Positions 43,933 to 52,226 of a DNA stretch of 64,000 nucleotides are shown piece by piece. Below the pieces are notes generated by a model. It made no database searches. It was not told the DNA's origin and saw only the letters and a program-made list of their open reading frames with translations. The position numbers and the translations under genes were made by a program. The stretch spans positions 79,551 to 143,550 of the forward strand of contig SCVW01000045.1 of the NCBI GenBank assembly GCA_007244375.1. Reading direction: 5' to 3'. How positions within the stretch are numbered: position 1 is the stretch's first letter; every line of letters begins with the position of its first letter. Source of the stretch: Smithella sp. (GTDB lineage Bacteria > Desulfobacterota > Syntrophia > Syntrophales > Smithellaceae).

Positions 43933-43972
43933 AGTTATTAGTCCTGCGGTTTCTGCCGCAGGACTAATAACT
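43933..43972 (+). terminator. 17-base stem-loop after binding-protein copy 1
   Basis: AGTTATTAGTCCTGCGG (43933-43949) pairs perfectly with CCGCAGGACTAATAACT (43956-43972), loop TTTCTG. No good U-tract follows, so it may stabilise the upstream mRNA or attenuate rather than stop transcription outright. Confidence 0.7.
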
Positions 43973-44142
43973 ATAAATTATTTGAAAGACCATTATTACA
44001 GTTTCTTAAAAGTGTCGAAATCGAACAAGAGGTGTCACCTTGTAATCAGCTAAATTTGTTTACTTATATTGGTACAGAAGTGATATCAATAATGTAACAA
44101 ATTTAGAAGGGTTAATTATTATTTCGAGAAGGGAGATTTTTT

Positions 44143-45207
44143 ATGAAATGTAAAAAGGTTGTATTGCTTCTGTGGATTTGGTGCGTAATGTTTTTTCTAG
44201 GGTCCGCGTTTTTGTTTCAGGAGGCATGGGCGGAGAACATTAAACAAATGAGAAACGGTAAGATGGTGTATCTTGCTAAAATGGGTACGCTGGCTCCGGA
44301 TGGAGTAGGCTGGGCCGCACTAATTAAAGAATTGATCAATCCCGGAATATTAAAGGTAACGAATGGCGAGGTGATTTTAGATTGGTATTATGGCGGAACG
44401 ATGGGAGATGATCTGGACATATTGGCCAAGATGCGCAACGGCCAGTTGCAGGGGGGCGGATTTTCCGGATGGGGGGTAGTAATGGCATGTCCTGAGATGG
44501 CCATAATGGAACTTCCGTTCTTATTCGATAATTATGATGAAGTGGAATATGTCTACTCAAAGCTAAGGCCCCGCATTAATAAGTGGTATGAGAAAAGAGG
44601 TTACCATATTATTGTGTTGGCGGAGCAGGATTTTGATCAACTTTATTCTACGAAACATGCACTAAAAACACCCGAAGATTTCAAGAATAGCCGTATTTTA
44701 ACATGGTATGGACCGCTGGAAGAAAGGACTTTGAAGGCTATGAATGCAAGCCCTGTGCCGATTCGCGTGCCTGAGGTAGCTGCCTCCATCCGCACGGGTG
44801 TGTGCGATGCCTTCGTCAGTCCGGCTATCTGGGCAGTCGGTACTCAGATGTATACCGTTATGAAGCACATCAATCCTCTGCGTATCCGGTATTCACCCGC
44901 AGCCGGGGTTGTGACATTGAGGGCATGGAATCAAATACCTAAAGAATATCGAGATGCCATTGATAATTTTGGAGCGTCAATAGAGCTAGAGTTCAGGCAG
45001 AAAGTTCGCGCCAGCAATGAGAAATGCATTAAAGCTATGATTAAATACGGTATGGTAGAGGATAAAATGACAACGGCTCAAATAGATGTTTTTAAAAACA
45101 GACTGATGCCTGTTTGGGATGAATTTGCAGGGAAGTACTATTCCAAAGCCGAGTTGGAAGAAGTTAAAGGCTATTTGGCGGAGTTCCGAAGCAAGTATAA
45201 AAAATAA
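44143..45207 (+). CDS. TRAP transporter substrate-binding protein (DctP family), copy 2
   Basis: A 354-residue paralogue of copy 1, with the same signal-peptide pattern (ending EAWAEN), the same LAPDGVGWAALIKEL opening, GGGFSGWGVVMACPE and AASIRTGVCDAFVSPAIWAVG. Differences cluster in residues that line the binding cleft (for example ATT/ALL changes in the middle of the mature chain), so the two may bind different ligands or the same one with different affinity. A ribosome site GGGAG precedes ATG. A second hairpin follows it. Both share the DctQ-DctM pair downstream. Confidence 0.92.
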   Translation: MKCKKVVLLLWIWCVMFFLGSAFLFQEAWAENIKQMRNGKMVYLAKMGTLAPDGVGWAALIKELINPGILKVTNGEVILDWYYGGTMGDDLDILAKMRNGQLQGGGFSGWGVVMACPEMAIMELPFLFDNYDEVEYVYSKLRPRINKWYEKRGYHIIVLAEQDFDQLYSTKHALKTPEDFKNSRILTWYGPLEERTLKAMNASPVPIRVPEVAASIRTGVCDAFVSPAIWAVGTQMYTVMKHINPLRIRYSPAAGVVTLRAWNQIPKEYRDAIDNFGASIELEFRQKVRASNEKCIKAMIKYGMVEDKMTTAQIDVFKNRLMPVWDEFAGKYYSKAELEEVKGYLAEFRSKYKK

Positions 45208-45218
45208 ATAGAACTTAA

Positions 45219-45254
45219 TTATTCGCCCTGCTGCTTCTACAGCAGGGCGAATAA
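45219..45254 (+). terminator. 15-base stem-loop after binding-protein copy 2
   Basis: TTATTCGCCCTGCTG (45219-45233) pairs with CAGCAGGGCGAATAA (45240-45254), loop CTTCTA. Same design as the hairpin behind copy 1, different sequence, so the form is selected. Confidence 0.7.
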
Positions 45255-45316
45255 ATTATCTTGTGTTAATAAAAGTGATAATTTTTATAAAATCTGCATA
45301 AAAGCTTTTCCGGAAA

Positions 45317-45337
45317 ACACCTTGTCGTACAAGGTGT
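45317..45337. repeat. Short perfect inverted repeat between copy 2 and DctQ
   Basis: ACACCTTGT and ACAAGGTGT with a 3-base loop, in a 318-base gap that otherwise holds no gene. It may be an operator or a transcript-stabilising hairpin. Confidence 0.4.
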
Positions 45338-45525
45338 GAAAGGGATTTATCCTGATTTCGTGGTGAGCTTATTATACGAAAAAAGCTATTGCTTATTTTA
45401 AGATTTTTGGTTAGCTATTTTCACTATATGGTGTTCTTTAAAATTTTTCTAAAAGTATAAAATGCAATTGGGTCGAAGGATCTTCCCCGATTGAGAATAT
45501 AAATAAAAGAGAAAAAGGAGAAGCG

Positions 45526-46080
45526 ATGTCTAGTTTTTTTGGCGTTATAGAAGAGTTTGACAGACTACTGGTGCGCATGGAAAAAGGAACTGTCGTTTTT
45601 ATGCTTTTTACATTGATGATGATTTCTTTCATCGAAGTGATCGCGAGAAACTTTTTCAAGGTGGGTTTCTTGTGGATAGATGAGTTTATGCGTGTTTTAG
45701 TGCTTTGGCTGGCTTTTGTTGGAGGCGCTTTGTGTTCAGAGTATGCCAGACATATGAGGGTTGATGTGTTTCTCCATTATGCGAAAGGCAGATGGAAAAA
45801 ATACATGCGCCTTACAGGCAGTATCTTCATCATCATAATTTGCCTTGTACTTTTTGTTGCATCTATTAAGTACATTGGATATCAAATGGAGGCCACTGTG
45901 TCGTTGATATTGCAGGGAGTACCGGATTGGGTAATTGGTTTAATTATACCATATTTCTTTGCCGTGACGATACTGAGAGCGCTGCTGAGTATTAAAAGAG
46001 AAGTCGTAGGTGAAGAGCAGATACAACTTCCGATCATAGGCGGTGCAGAAGAACTTCATAAAAAGTCAGAACATGTATAA
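45526..46080 (+). CDS. TRAP transporter small membrane subunit (DctQ family)
   Basis: A 184-residue inner-membrane protein with four helices at about 22-44, 55-72, 98-118 and 135-158. The characteristic EVIARNFFKVGFLWIDEFMR and the segment GGALCSEYARHMRVDVF match DctQ. It forms the membrane complex with DctM and drives uptake by Na+ or H+ gradients with the periplasmic binding proteins. It lies 65 bases before DctM. A good AAGGAG site is present. Substrate specificity depends on the binding proteins. Confidence 0.92.
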   Translation: MSSFFGVIEEFDRLLVRMEKGTVVFMLFTLMMISFIEVIARNFFKVGFLWIDEFMRVLVLWLAFVGGALCSEYARHMRVDVFLHYAKGRWKKYMRLTGSIFIIIICLVLFVASIKYIGYQMEATVSLILQGVPDWVIGLIIPYFFAVTILRALLSIKREVVGEEQIQLPIIGGAEELHKKSEHV

Positions 46081-46144
46081 TAAAATCAAGTAATGCCGAA
46101 ATAAATTCGAATGTTAAACTTACTAAAGAGGAAGGTATAAAAAA

Positions 46145-47440
46145 ATGGCTGTCATTTTTACAATTGTTATAATATTCGGAGCTTTAGCTGGGACACCGCT
46201 CTTTGTCATTGTCGGCGGCGCGTCTATGTTCATATTTCATTTCATTTCTCAAGTTGATATATCATCAAGCATAATCGAGTCTGTTCGTTTGGCCAACGCA
46301 CCTGGAATCATGGCTATTCCTTTGTTTGTTTTGGCCGGTTATATATTGGTAGACAGTAAATCGTCTCACCGATTGGTTAATTTATCAAATGCATCGATAG
46401 GGTGGCTGCCCGGCGGTGCAACTATAGTTACAGTTGTAGCTTGTTCCATATTTACTGCCATGACGGGAGCAAGTGGAATCACCATAGTAGCAATCGCAGC
46501 GCTAATGTATCCCTTTCTATTAGAAGAGGGATATAGCGAAAAGTTTTCCATGGGTTTAGTAAGTACTACCGGAGATATAGGACTTTTGTTTGCGCCTAGC
46601 TTGCCCATTATTCTCTATGGAATGGTGGCTCAAGTTGATATTACACAGCTTTTTATTGCCGGTGTAATTCCGGGAGTATTTTTCGGCTTAGTGGTGTGTG
46701 CATATGGTATGATTTACGCTATTGCCAAAAAAATTCCGACAATTACTTTTTCTTTTACTAATTTGAAAAAAGCTGTTTGGGATGCAAAATGGGAAATTCC
46801 TTTACCATTTATAGTTGTAGGCGGGATTTACGGAGGTCTTGTTACAGTCAGTGAAGCGGCAACCATAACAGCAGTGTATGTATTAATTACCGAATGCCTG
46901 ATCTATCGCGAAATTAAGTTAAAGAGGCTTATGGCGATATTTTGGGAAAGCGCGATTATGACAGGAGCTATATTATGTGTTCTTGCCGGGGCAATGGGAC
47001 TTACCAATGCCTTCGTCGATCTGCATATGGCCGAACGAATCATGACAATGCTAACAGCAACATTTCACTCGAAGTGGACATTCCTCCTCGGATTAAACTT
47101 TTTCCTCCTTATTGTGGGATGTTTTCTCGAAATCTTCTCCGCGATTATCGTGGTTGCTCCGTTGATTATTCCGACCGCTTTAGCATACGGAATCCATCCT
47201 GTTCACTTGGGAATAATATTCCTCTCCAATATGGAAGTTTCTTATATGTGTCCGCCGGTAGGACTTAACCTGCTCCTTGCCAATTTGCGTTTTGGAGTTC
47301 CGATGATGAAGCTCTATCGTTACGTTATTCCGTTCTTGATAAGAATGATAATTTCTCTGCTGATTATCACTTATTTCCCACAGATGTCATTGTGGTTGAT
47401 TGATGTTTTTGGAATGAATAGAGAGTTAATACAGATGTAG
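46145..47440 (+). CDS. TRAP transporter large membrane subunit (DctM family)
   Basis: A 431-residue inner-membrane protein with about twelve helices. Conserved signatures include GGASMFIF, IPLFVLAGYIL, MTGASGITIVAIAAL, SLPIILYG, the segment FLEIFSAIIVVAPLIIPTA and MCPPVGLNLLLA. It is the ion-coupled transport channel of the TRAP system and pairs with the DctQ upstream. Normal length for DctM. The 39-base gap to the TatT-like gene suggests one transcript. Confidence 0.93.
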   Translation: MAVIFTIVIIFGALAGTPLFVIVGGASMFIFHFISQVDISSSIIESVRLANAPGIMAIPLFVLAGYILVDSKSSHRLVNLSNASIGWLPGGATIVTVVACSIFTAMTGASGITIVAIAALMYPFLLEEGYSEKFSMGLVSTTGDIGLLFAPSLPIILYGMVAQVDITQLFIAGVIPGVFFGLVVCAYGMIYAIAKKIPTITFSFTNLKKAVWDAKWEIPLPFIVVGGIYGGLVTVSEAATITAVYVLITECLIYREIKLKRLMAIFWESAIMTGAILCVLAGAMGLTNAFVDLHMAERIMTMLTATFHSKWTFLLGLNFFLLIVGCFLEIFSAIIVVAPLIIPTALAYGIHPVHLGIIFLSNMEVSYMCPPVGLNLLLANLRFGVPMMKLYRYVIPFLIRMIISLLIITYFPQMSLWLIDVFGMNRELIQM

Positions 47441-47479
47441 TTTTTAAAACATAATTAATTTTAAAAGGAGGCTGGAACT

Positions 47480-48400
47480 ATGACGAAAAAGGTTAGACTG
47501 CTTTTGAAGAGTATTGCAATCCTCTGTTTACTGTTTTTCCTTGCCGTTGGTTTAACCGGGTGCGCGACAATAAGACACACGGCGCAGAGGGCTGTCGTTC
47601 CTATGTTGGACGCGTCGGTGGATGATCTCGTGGATAATCTTCTGAGAACAAAAAATGGTCCTTTTGTTAAAGACGGCCTCCCCGGAGCTTTGTTGGTTGT
47701 TACCGGTCTGACTGAACTGGCGCCGACAAATTATAGACTGCTTTGCACAACATCTTTCTTGTATGCCGCCTATGGCTTGTTTGTAGAGGACGAAGATCCT
47801 GAATACGCCATATCTCTATATCGGGTCGGAACAGAATATGGTATGCGGGCCATGAAGGTTAATAATTCCAAATTTCGTAAAGCATTGGAAGGAGGAACCA
47901 GAGTACCTGATGCGGCCAAATACCTGACAAGAGATGATTTGAAGGCCTTGACTTGGTATGGGGTTAATCTTGCCAAACGGGTTACGTTACAGTTGAAAAC
48001 ACCCGAAGAGATTGTGGACATTCAGGACGCTGTTGCTACGGCAAAGCGCTCTGCGGAGCTTGATCCGAAGTATGCCTGGGGTGCTAACTGGATTATTCTA
48101 GGCATATTTTACGCGGTCGTTCCCGCCTTCGGAGGTATGGGCAGCGGTCCGGAAGCGTCTTGGAATGCTTTTACTAATGGCAATAAGGCAGAGCAAGGTG
48201 AGTTTGGAATGGTGGATGTAATGGTAGCTAGATATTTGTGTCCACTTCTTAAGGATCGGGAAATGTTCGATCAGCTCAACAACCGGATATTAGAGATGGA
48301 TCCATGTAAAATTGGCGGTGGTCTCTGCGTTTTGAATGAGCTGGCCAAATTGAAAGCAAAGTCCAATATAGAAAAGAAAATCGAATGGATGGGTTATTAA
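47480..48400 (+). CDS. TatT-family TRAP-associated lipoprotein
   Basis: A 306-residue lipoprotein with signal ending in VGLTGC (Cys at residue 27). The body is helical with tetratricopeptide-like motifs (DPEYAISLYRVGTEYGMRAM, ELDPKYAWGANW, and GGMGSGPEASWNAF). It matches the TRAP T-component (TatT) family, first described in Treponema, where a trimeric TPR protein associates with the periplasmic binding protein TatP. It should sit in the periplasm, anchored to a membrane, and help the binding proteins handle a hydrophobic ligand. It ends the TRAP operon; a terminator follows. Confidence 0.85.
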   Translation: MTKKVRLLLKSIAILCLLFFLAVGLTGCATIRHTAQRAVVPMLDASVDDLVDNLLRTKNGPFVKDGLPGALLVVTGLTELAPTNYRLLCTTSFLYAAYGLFVEDEDPEYAISLYRVGTEYGMRAMKVNNSKFRKALEGGTRVPDAAKYLTRDDLKALTWYGVNLAKRVTLQLKTPEEIVDIQDAVATAKRSAELDPKYAWGANWIILGIFYAVVPAFGGMGSGPEASWNAFTNGNKAEQGEFGMVDVMVARYLCPLLKDREMFDQLNNRILEMDPCKIGGGLCVLNELAKLKAKSNIEKKIEWMGY

Positions 48401-48420
48401 ACAGTTAGTTTTTAAACATG

Positions 48421-48458
48421 CAGGTTGTTCGGGCTTTCGCTTGAACAACCTGTTTTAT
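48421..48458 (+). terminator. Rho-independent terminator of the TRAP operon
   Basis: CAGGTTGTTC (48421-48430) pairs with GAACAACCTG (48443-48452), followed by TTTTATTT. It separates the TRAP operon from the convergent gene downstream. Confidence 0.85.
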
Positions 48459-48514
48459 TTAAACCTTTCAAAAGAATTAATAGAATTTCAAAAGTCCGTC
48501 GATTTGCCATTCAC

Positions 48515-50671
48515 TTACACCATTATAAGGGAAAATACGGCAAACATAAGTATCACTAGCAAAGTTACATTCATGCCTGCCAAGGGAATTAAAATTAAAC
48601 TGCCCAGAAGAGAACCGATACAGCCGCCGATAAGGTCTGCTGAATATAGCGGTGAAATTATTTTTTCCTGGTTCTCAATTCCATGAAGGCTGACGAAAGC
48701 AAAAATTCCGGCTACTAGAAAACCTGTTATTGCCAAAAGAAAAGAAATCATAACCAAGTCGGCAGATGCACTCTTAATTATTTTCAGATCCGTGAAGATA
48801 CATAAAATGCAAAATCCGATTAAAAGAACAATTCCATATAAGCGCAAAAAATTTCGGTTTTTTACTTGTTGCAACATTGCTTTATTTAGCGTCAAAGCGC
48901 CGAAAGCAAGACCAGCCATAAAACTCATCAATAGCAGGCCTATATCCTGATAGAGCACACCGTGTTTTACCTGATAATAAAGAATGAAGATTGTTTCCAG
49001 AACCATGCCAATGAATCCTGCCGTGCCAACCAGTAGTATACGACGAATCGTAGGAAGGGAGCGGCTTAAAAGAAAAATAATCGGTAAGATAATACACAAC
49101 AGCAATAAAGATTGTTTTAAAAAATTTTTATCTATAATTGAAGAAAGATCAAGAAGAGCAAGGTGCGGGAAAAATTTCGACAGCCAGATTATGAAGGCAT
49201 ATTGATAACAAATCGGCCTAATGTCGGTATTGGGAAGAACTTTTTTTTTAAGCAAAGCTCTTGTTTTGAAAAACCTGTCATTTGTAAAAAGGTAATTTAT
49301 ATAATTCGGTGAAATTAATCTTGTCGTTATTTTCATATCTTTTAACCGGTTGGACATTATTTCCGGTGAATGGGGCAATGTTGATTGTGAAGCCGTTACG
49401 ATATTGATTGTTCCCGGAAGGAAAAGTATTTCAGGGAAAACGGATTGCAGTGCGTTATAGATACTGGCATTGCGGTTAATAAGAGGCTTTGTCCACAAGT
49501 TTTCAGCGGTGCGGAGTCTGAAGCCTAAAATTCCAGCCGGATTTAATTTTGCAGAGCATTGCTCAAAAAACTCCCGTGTATAAAAACGATTTGCCTGTCC
49601 CGATGCCGGTTCCGGCATACCAACAAGAATAAGATCGTACGTGTCGCTTTTTTTGAGATACCGGCGAGGATCGGCAAATATGATATGAACGTTGGGTTCT
49701 TTGAGTGACCGCTGAATTTTGTCAGGAAGATATTTTTTTGCCATGTTCAGCATGACAGGGTTAAGTTCTACATAATCAATTCGCTTTGGTTTGTACTTTA
49801 CTATTTCACTGACAGTTCCTTCAATTCCGCCGCCAAGAATAAGTACATCCTGCGGATTATGATGCTGAAGAGCTGTTAAATGACAAAAATATTCTGCATC
49901 TGTTCCTTCGGTTTCAAATGCCAGTGCGTCATTTTCAAATACGGACATCTGATTGTAAAGTTTGGTTATTGTAATTCTACCGTAGGGAGAATCTTTGCTT
50001 TGCAAAAGATTCGGGTGATTCCATGTTGTCATCCAGCGATCCAGAGACGATACCTTCCAGAGAATCACGAGAAGAATACAAACCAGCATAATTGCCGTCC
50101 GGCGCAGAAAAGATTTGTTTAATCCTTTTAAAATTATTGTGGAAGTTATTACAGCAATGAGGGCACAAAAAATTGCAACAGAACAATTATCCAATCCCCA
50201 CATAATAAAGAAAGTGGAAAATAACCCGCCAATTAATCCGCCTATGCTTTCAATACCATAAGCAACAGCCAATGTCCTGTTTTTTTCAACGTATAGCTTG
50301 GCCGTCCACTGGAATAAAAGACCGGCTAACAGGCCTGCAGGAAGAATGGAGATAGCGGCAACAGTTAATTGCTGCAAAAATGTCAAATAAGCTCCTGGTA
50401 CACCGCCGAAAAGAAGACGGCTGGAACGGATGAAAGCGATATCCAGAGGTATGGTGATTCCCAAAAGAATAAAAAGTATTGCAATGTGGTTAATGGATGG
50501 GGAAAGAATCCGGCGTCCGATAACAGCTCCCACCGCAGTCCAGAATAACCAGATTCCCAAAGCTAAAAGGTAAATCAGTTCGATCCCGTAGAAGGAGACG
50601 TTCAGCTCCCGAAGCAGGACAACCTGTCCCAGAATGGAAACTAATCCAATGGTGACGAGAGAAATGGTCAT
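48515..50671 (-). CDS. Membrane protein with spermidine-synthase-like domain, catalytic Asp changed
   Basis: A 718-residue protein. Roughly seven N-terminal hydrophobic segments (to about residue 210) precede a SAM/decarboxy-SAM-type Rossmann domain (about 230-430), and about seven hydrophobic segments close the chain. The Rossmann core has VLILGGGIEGTVSEIVKY and DYVELNPVMLNMAKKYLP, as in spermidine synthases, but the active-site segment reads VGMPEPASG where SpeE has D-x2-DP, so both catalytic aspartates are gone (Gly and Glu). It probably does not make spermidine. It starts four bases after the Memo-AMMECR1 fusion, in the same operon. Confidence 0.75.
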   Translation of the reverse strand: MTISLVTIGLVSILGQVVLLRELNVSFYGIELIYLLALGIWLFWTAVGAVIGRRILSPSINHIAILFILLGITIPLDIAFIRSSRLLFGGVPGAYLTFLQQLTVAAISILPAGLLAGLLFQWTAKLYVEKNRTLAVAYGIESIGGLIGGLFSTFFIMWGLDNCSVAIFCALIAVITSTIILKGLNKSFLRRTAIMLVCILLVILWKVSSLDRWMTTWNHPNLLQSKDSPYGRITITKLYNQMSVFENDALAFETEGTDAEYFCHLTALQHHNPQDVLILGGGIEGTVSEIVKYKPKRIDYVELNPVMLNMAKKYLPDKIQRSLKEPNVHIIFADPRRYLKKSDTYDLILVGMPEPASGQANRFYTREFFEQCSAKLNPAGILGFRLRTAENLWTKPLINRNASIYNALQSVFPEILFLPGTINIVTASQSTLPHSPEIMSNRLKDMKITTRLISPNYINYLFTNDRFFKTRALLKKKVLPNTDIRPICYQYAFIIWLSKFFPHLALLDLSSIIDKNFLKQSLLLLCIILPIIFLLSRSLPTIRRILLVGTAGFIGMVLETIFILYYQVKHGVLYQDIGLLLMSFMAGLAFGALTLNKAMLQQVKNRNFLRLYGIVLLIGFCILCIFTDLKIIKSASADLVMISFLLAITGFLVAGIFAFVSLHGIENQEKIISPLYSADLIGGCIGSLLGSLILIPLAGMNVTLLVILMFAVFSLIMV

Positions 50672-50675
50672 GATG

Positions 50676-52211
50676 TTATCTAAATTCAGATTCGCTAAAT
50701 ACTACAGCCTGAAAAGTTGATAATCGGGCTTCCTTCTTCCAGCATCCTGTTTCCAGTCCGGCTTTTCTGCAAAGATTATCCAGCAATTCGTCTCGATTCC
50801 ATTTTTGTTCCGTTGCCACCTGAGGAAGAAAAACGGCTTGATGACCTTTTTTATTGAGTAAGACACCATCCCATTCGATAACGATATCAGTTGCTCCCGC
50901 TACAGGTTTGATTGGTGTCAAAACAGATATTTCTATTTCGGTTTCGTTTAGTTCATCTGCTGTTAAAGGATTAAACCGCACATCATTAAAGGCCGCCTGA
51001 ATCGCCATGGTGCCGACAATTTTGCCAAGAGGTTCGTCTCCGATGATGCGACCGATACAACCGCGCAATTCTCCTCTTTTCTTAAGCGTCACGAAAGCGC
51101 CACGCGGCTGCTGTAAAGCTGCGTTAAAATTTCTTGCCAATGGGACTGTATCAGTTGAAAATAGACGTGATATGGTTTCTCTGGCAAAAGAAAGCAACCT
51201 TTTTTTGTCTGATCGTGTGAGCGTTACGGATGAATCAGTTGGTGCTGCCTGGGTAAATATACCGGTATCTTTTCCCACTCCATCAGCGGCTAATACAACC
51301 GCACCGTATCCAACTACGCGTGAACGTTCACCGATAGATGTATCCCCTGAATTGGCGTAACTTATAATTGAACCGTAAGTAGCTCCCAGAGCTTTAGCTG
51401 CGACCATTGCCGCCATGATCGGAGCTTCTCCACAGGCACTTGTATACAGGTTGGAAATATTTCTATTTCTGTGAGATTGCAAAGTTTTTTGGAACGCAGC
51501 CGGATCAAGTCCCGCAATAGCCGAAAGAGTTTCTCTATCTACCATGTTTGCGTCGTCGTCGGATGGATAATGCGAAAGGTCTGAACTCGCTACAATTAAC
51601 GCATCTTTGTTTTTTAAAACCTTTGCCAGGACCTGGCCGAAGCGAATGCAAGTCTGAATATCCTGTGCACCGACAACTACGGGAACGATCTTTGTTTTAG
51701 GAAAGACGACCTGAATAAAAGGAACCATTACCTCGACGGAATGTTCAGACTCATGGAGAGATTTATCCAACATGCAGTCGATTGGAGCAGCTTTCTTCAG
51801 CGAATGAATAATATTTTTTTCTACCAGAGATGTACCAAGAGGAGTGCGAAATCCATTACCAGCATAAAGCGATACTTTTTCAATGTTAGAATTTGTATGC
51901 TTTGTTCCCAGTATGACAACAAAATCAAATTTTTGGTTGGCGACCTGCTTGAATCCGTCGGCGCAAATTTGACCGGAAAATATGTAACCGGCGTGAGGTA
52001 CGATGATGGCAATTGGTTTTTTAACTTTGGCAGGAATGGCGTCCTGAAGAAATTTTTCAACGGCAAGTTTCAGCTTGGCTGCTGATTCGGGATAAAATTT
52101 CCCTGCGACAGCAGGTTCACGAATATCTGAATCCGGTGCTTTACTTGCCCGGCAGGCAACGGCAGAACAAAAAATAATGAGCAGCACGAGGCTCAATCTT
52201 AACATTTTCAT
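50676..52211 (-). CDS. Exported MEMO1-AMMECR1 fusion (AmmeMemoRadiSam A+B)
   Basis: A 511-residue fusion. A signal-like N-terminus ends with AVAC at residue 20, fitting a lipoprotein or type I cleavage site. Residues 30-300 are a MEMO domain with conserved metal or ligand residues (His in VPHAGYIFSG, His in ESEHSVEVMVPF, Asp and His in SSDLSHYP, Cys in SACGEAPI). Residues 325-505 are an AMMECR1 domain with LRGCIGRI. In many genomes these domains are separate cytosolic proteins next to a radical SAM enzyme; the process they serve is unknown. Here the fusion is secreted. It lies 15 bases after the radical SAM gene and before the membrane protein. Confidence 0.85.
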   Translation of the reverse strand: MKMLRLSLVLLIIFCSAVACRASKAPDSDIREPAVAGKFYPESAAKLKLAVEKFLQDAIPAKVKKPIAIIVPHAGYIFSGQICADGFKQVANQKFDFVVILGTKHTNSNIEKVSLYAGNGFRTPLGTSLVEKNIIHSLKKAAPIDCMLDKSLHESEHSVEVMVPFIQVVFPKTKIVPVVVGAQDIQTCIRFGQVLAKVLKNKDALIVASSDLSHYPSDDDANMVDRETLSAIAGLDPAAFQKTLQSHRNRNISNLYTSACGEAPIMAAMVAAKALGATYGSIISYANSGDTSIGERSRVVGYGAVVLAADGVGKDTGIFTQAAPTDSSVTLTRSDKKRLLSFARETISRLFSTDTVPLARNFNAALQQPRGAFVTLKKRGELRGCIGRIIGDEPLGKIVGTMAIQAAFNDVRFNPLTADELNETEIEISVLTPIKPVAGATDIVIEWDGVLLNKKGHQAVFLPQVATEQKWNRDELLDNLCRKAGLETGCWKKEARLSTFQAVVFSESEFR

Positions 52212-52226
52212 TTTCTTAACCTCTTT

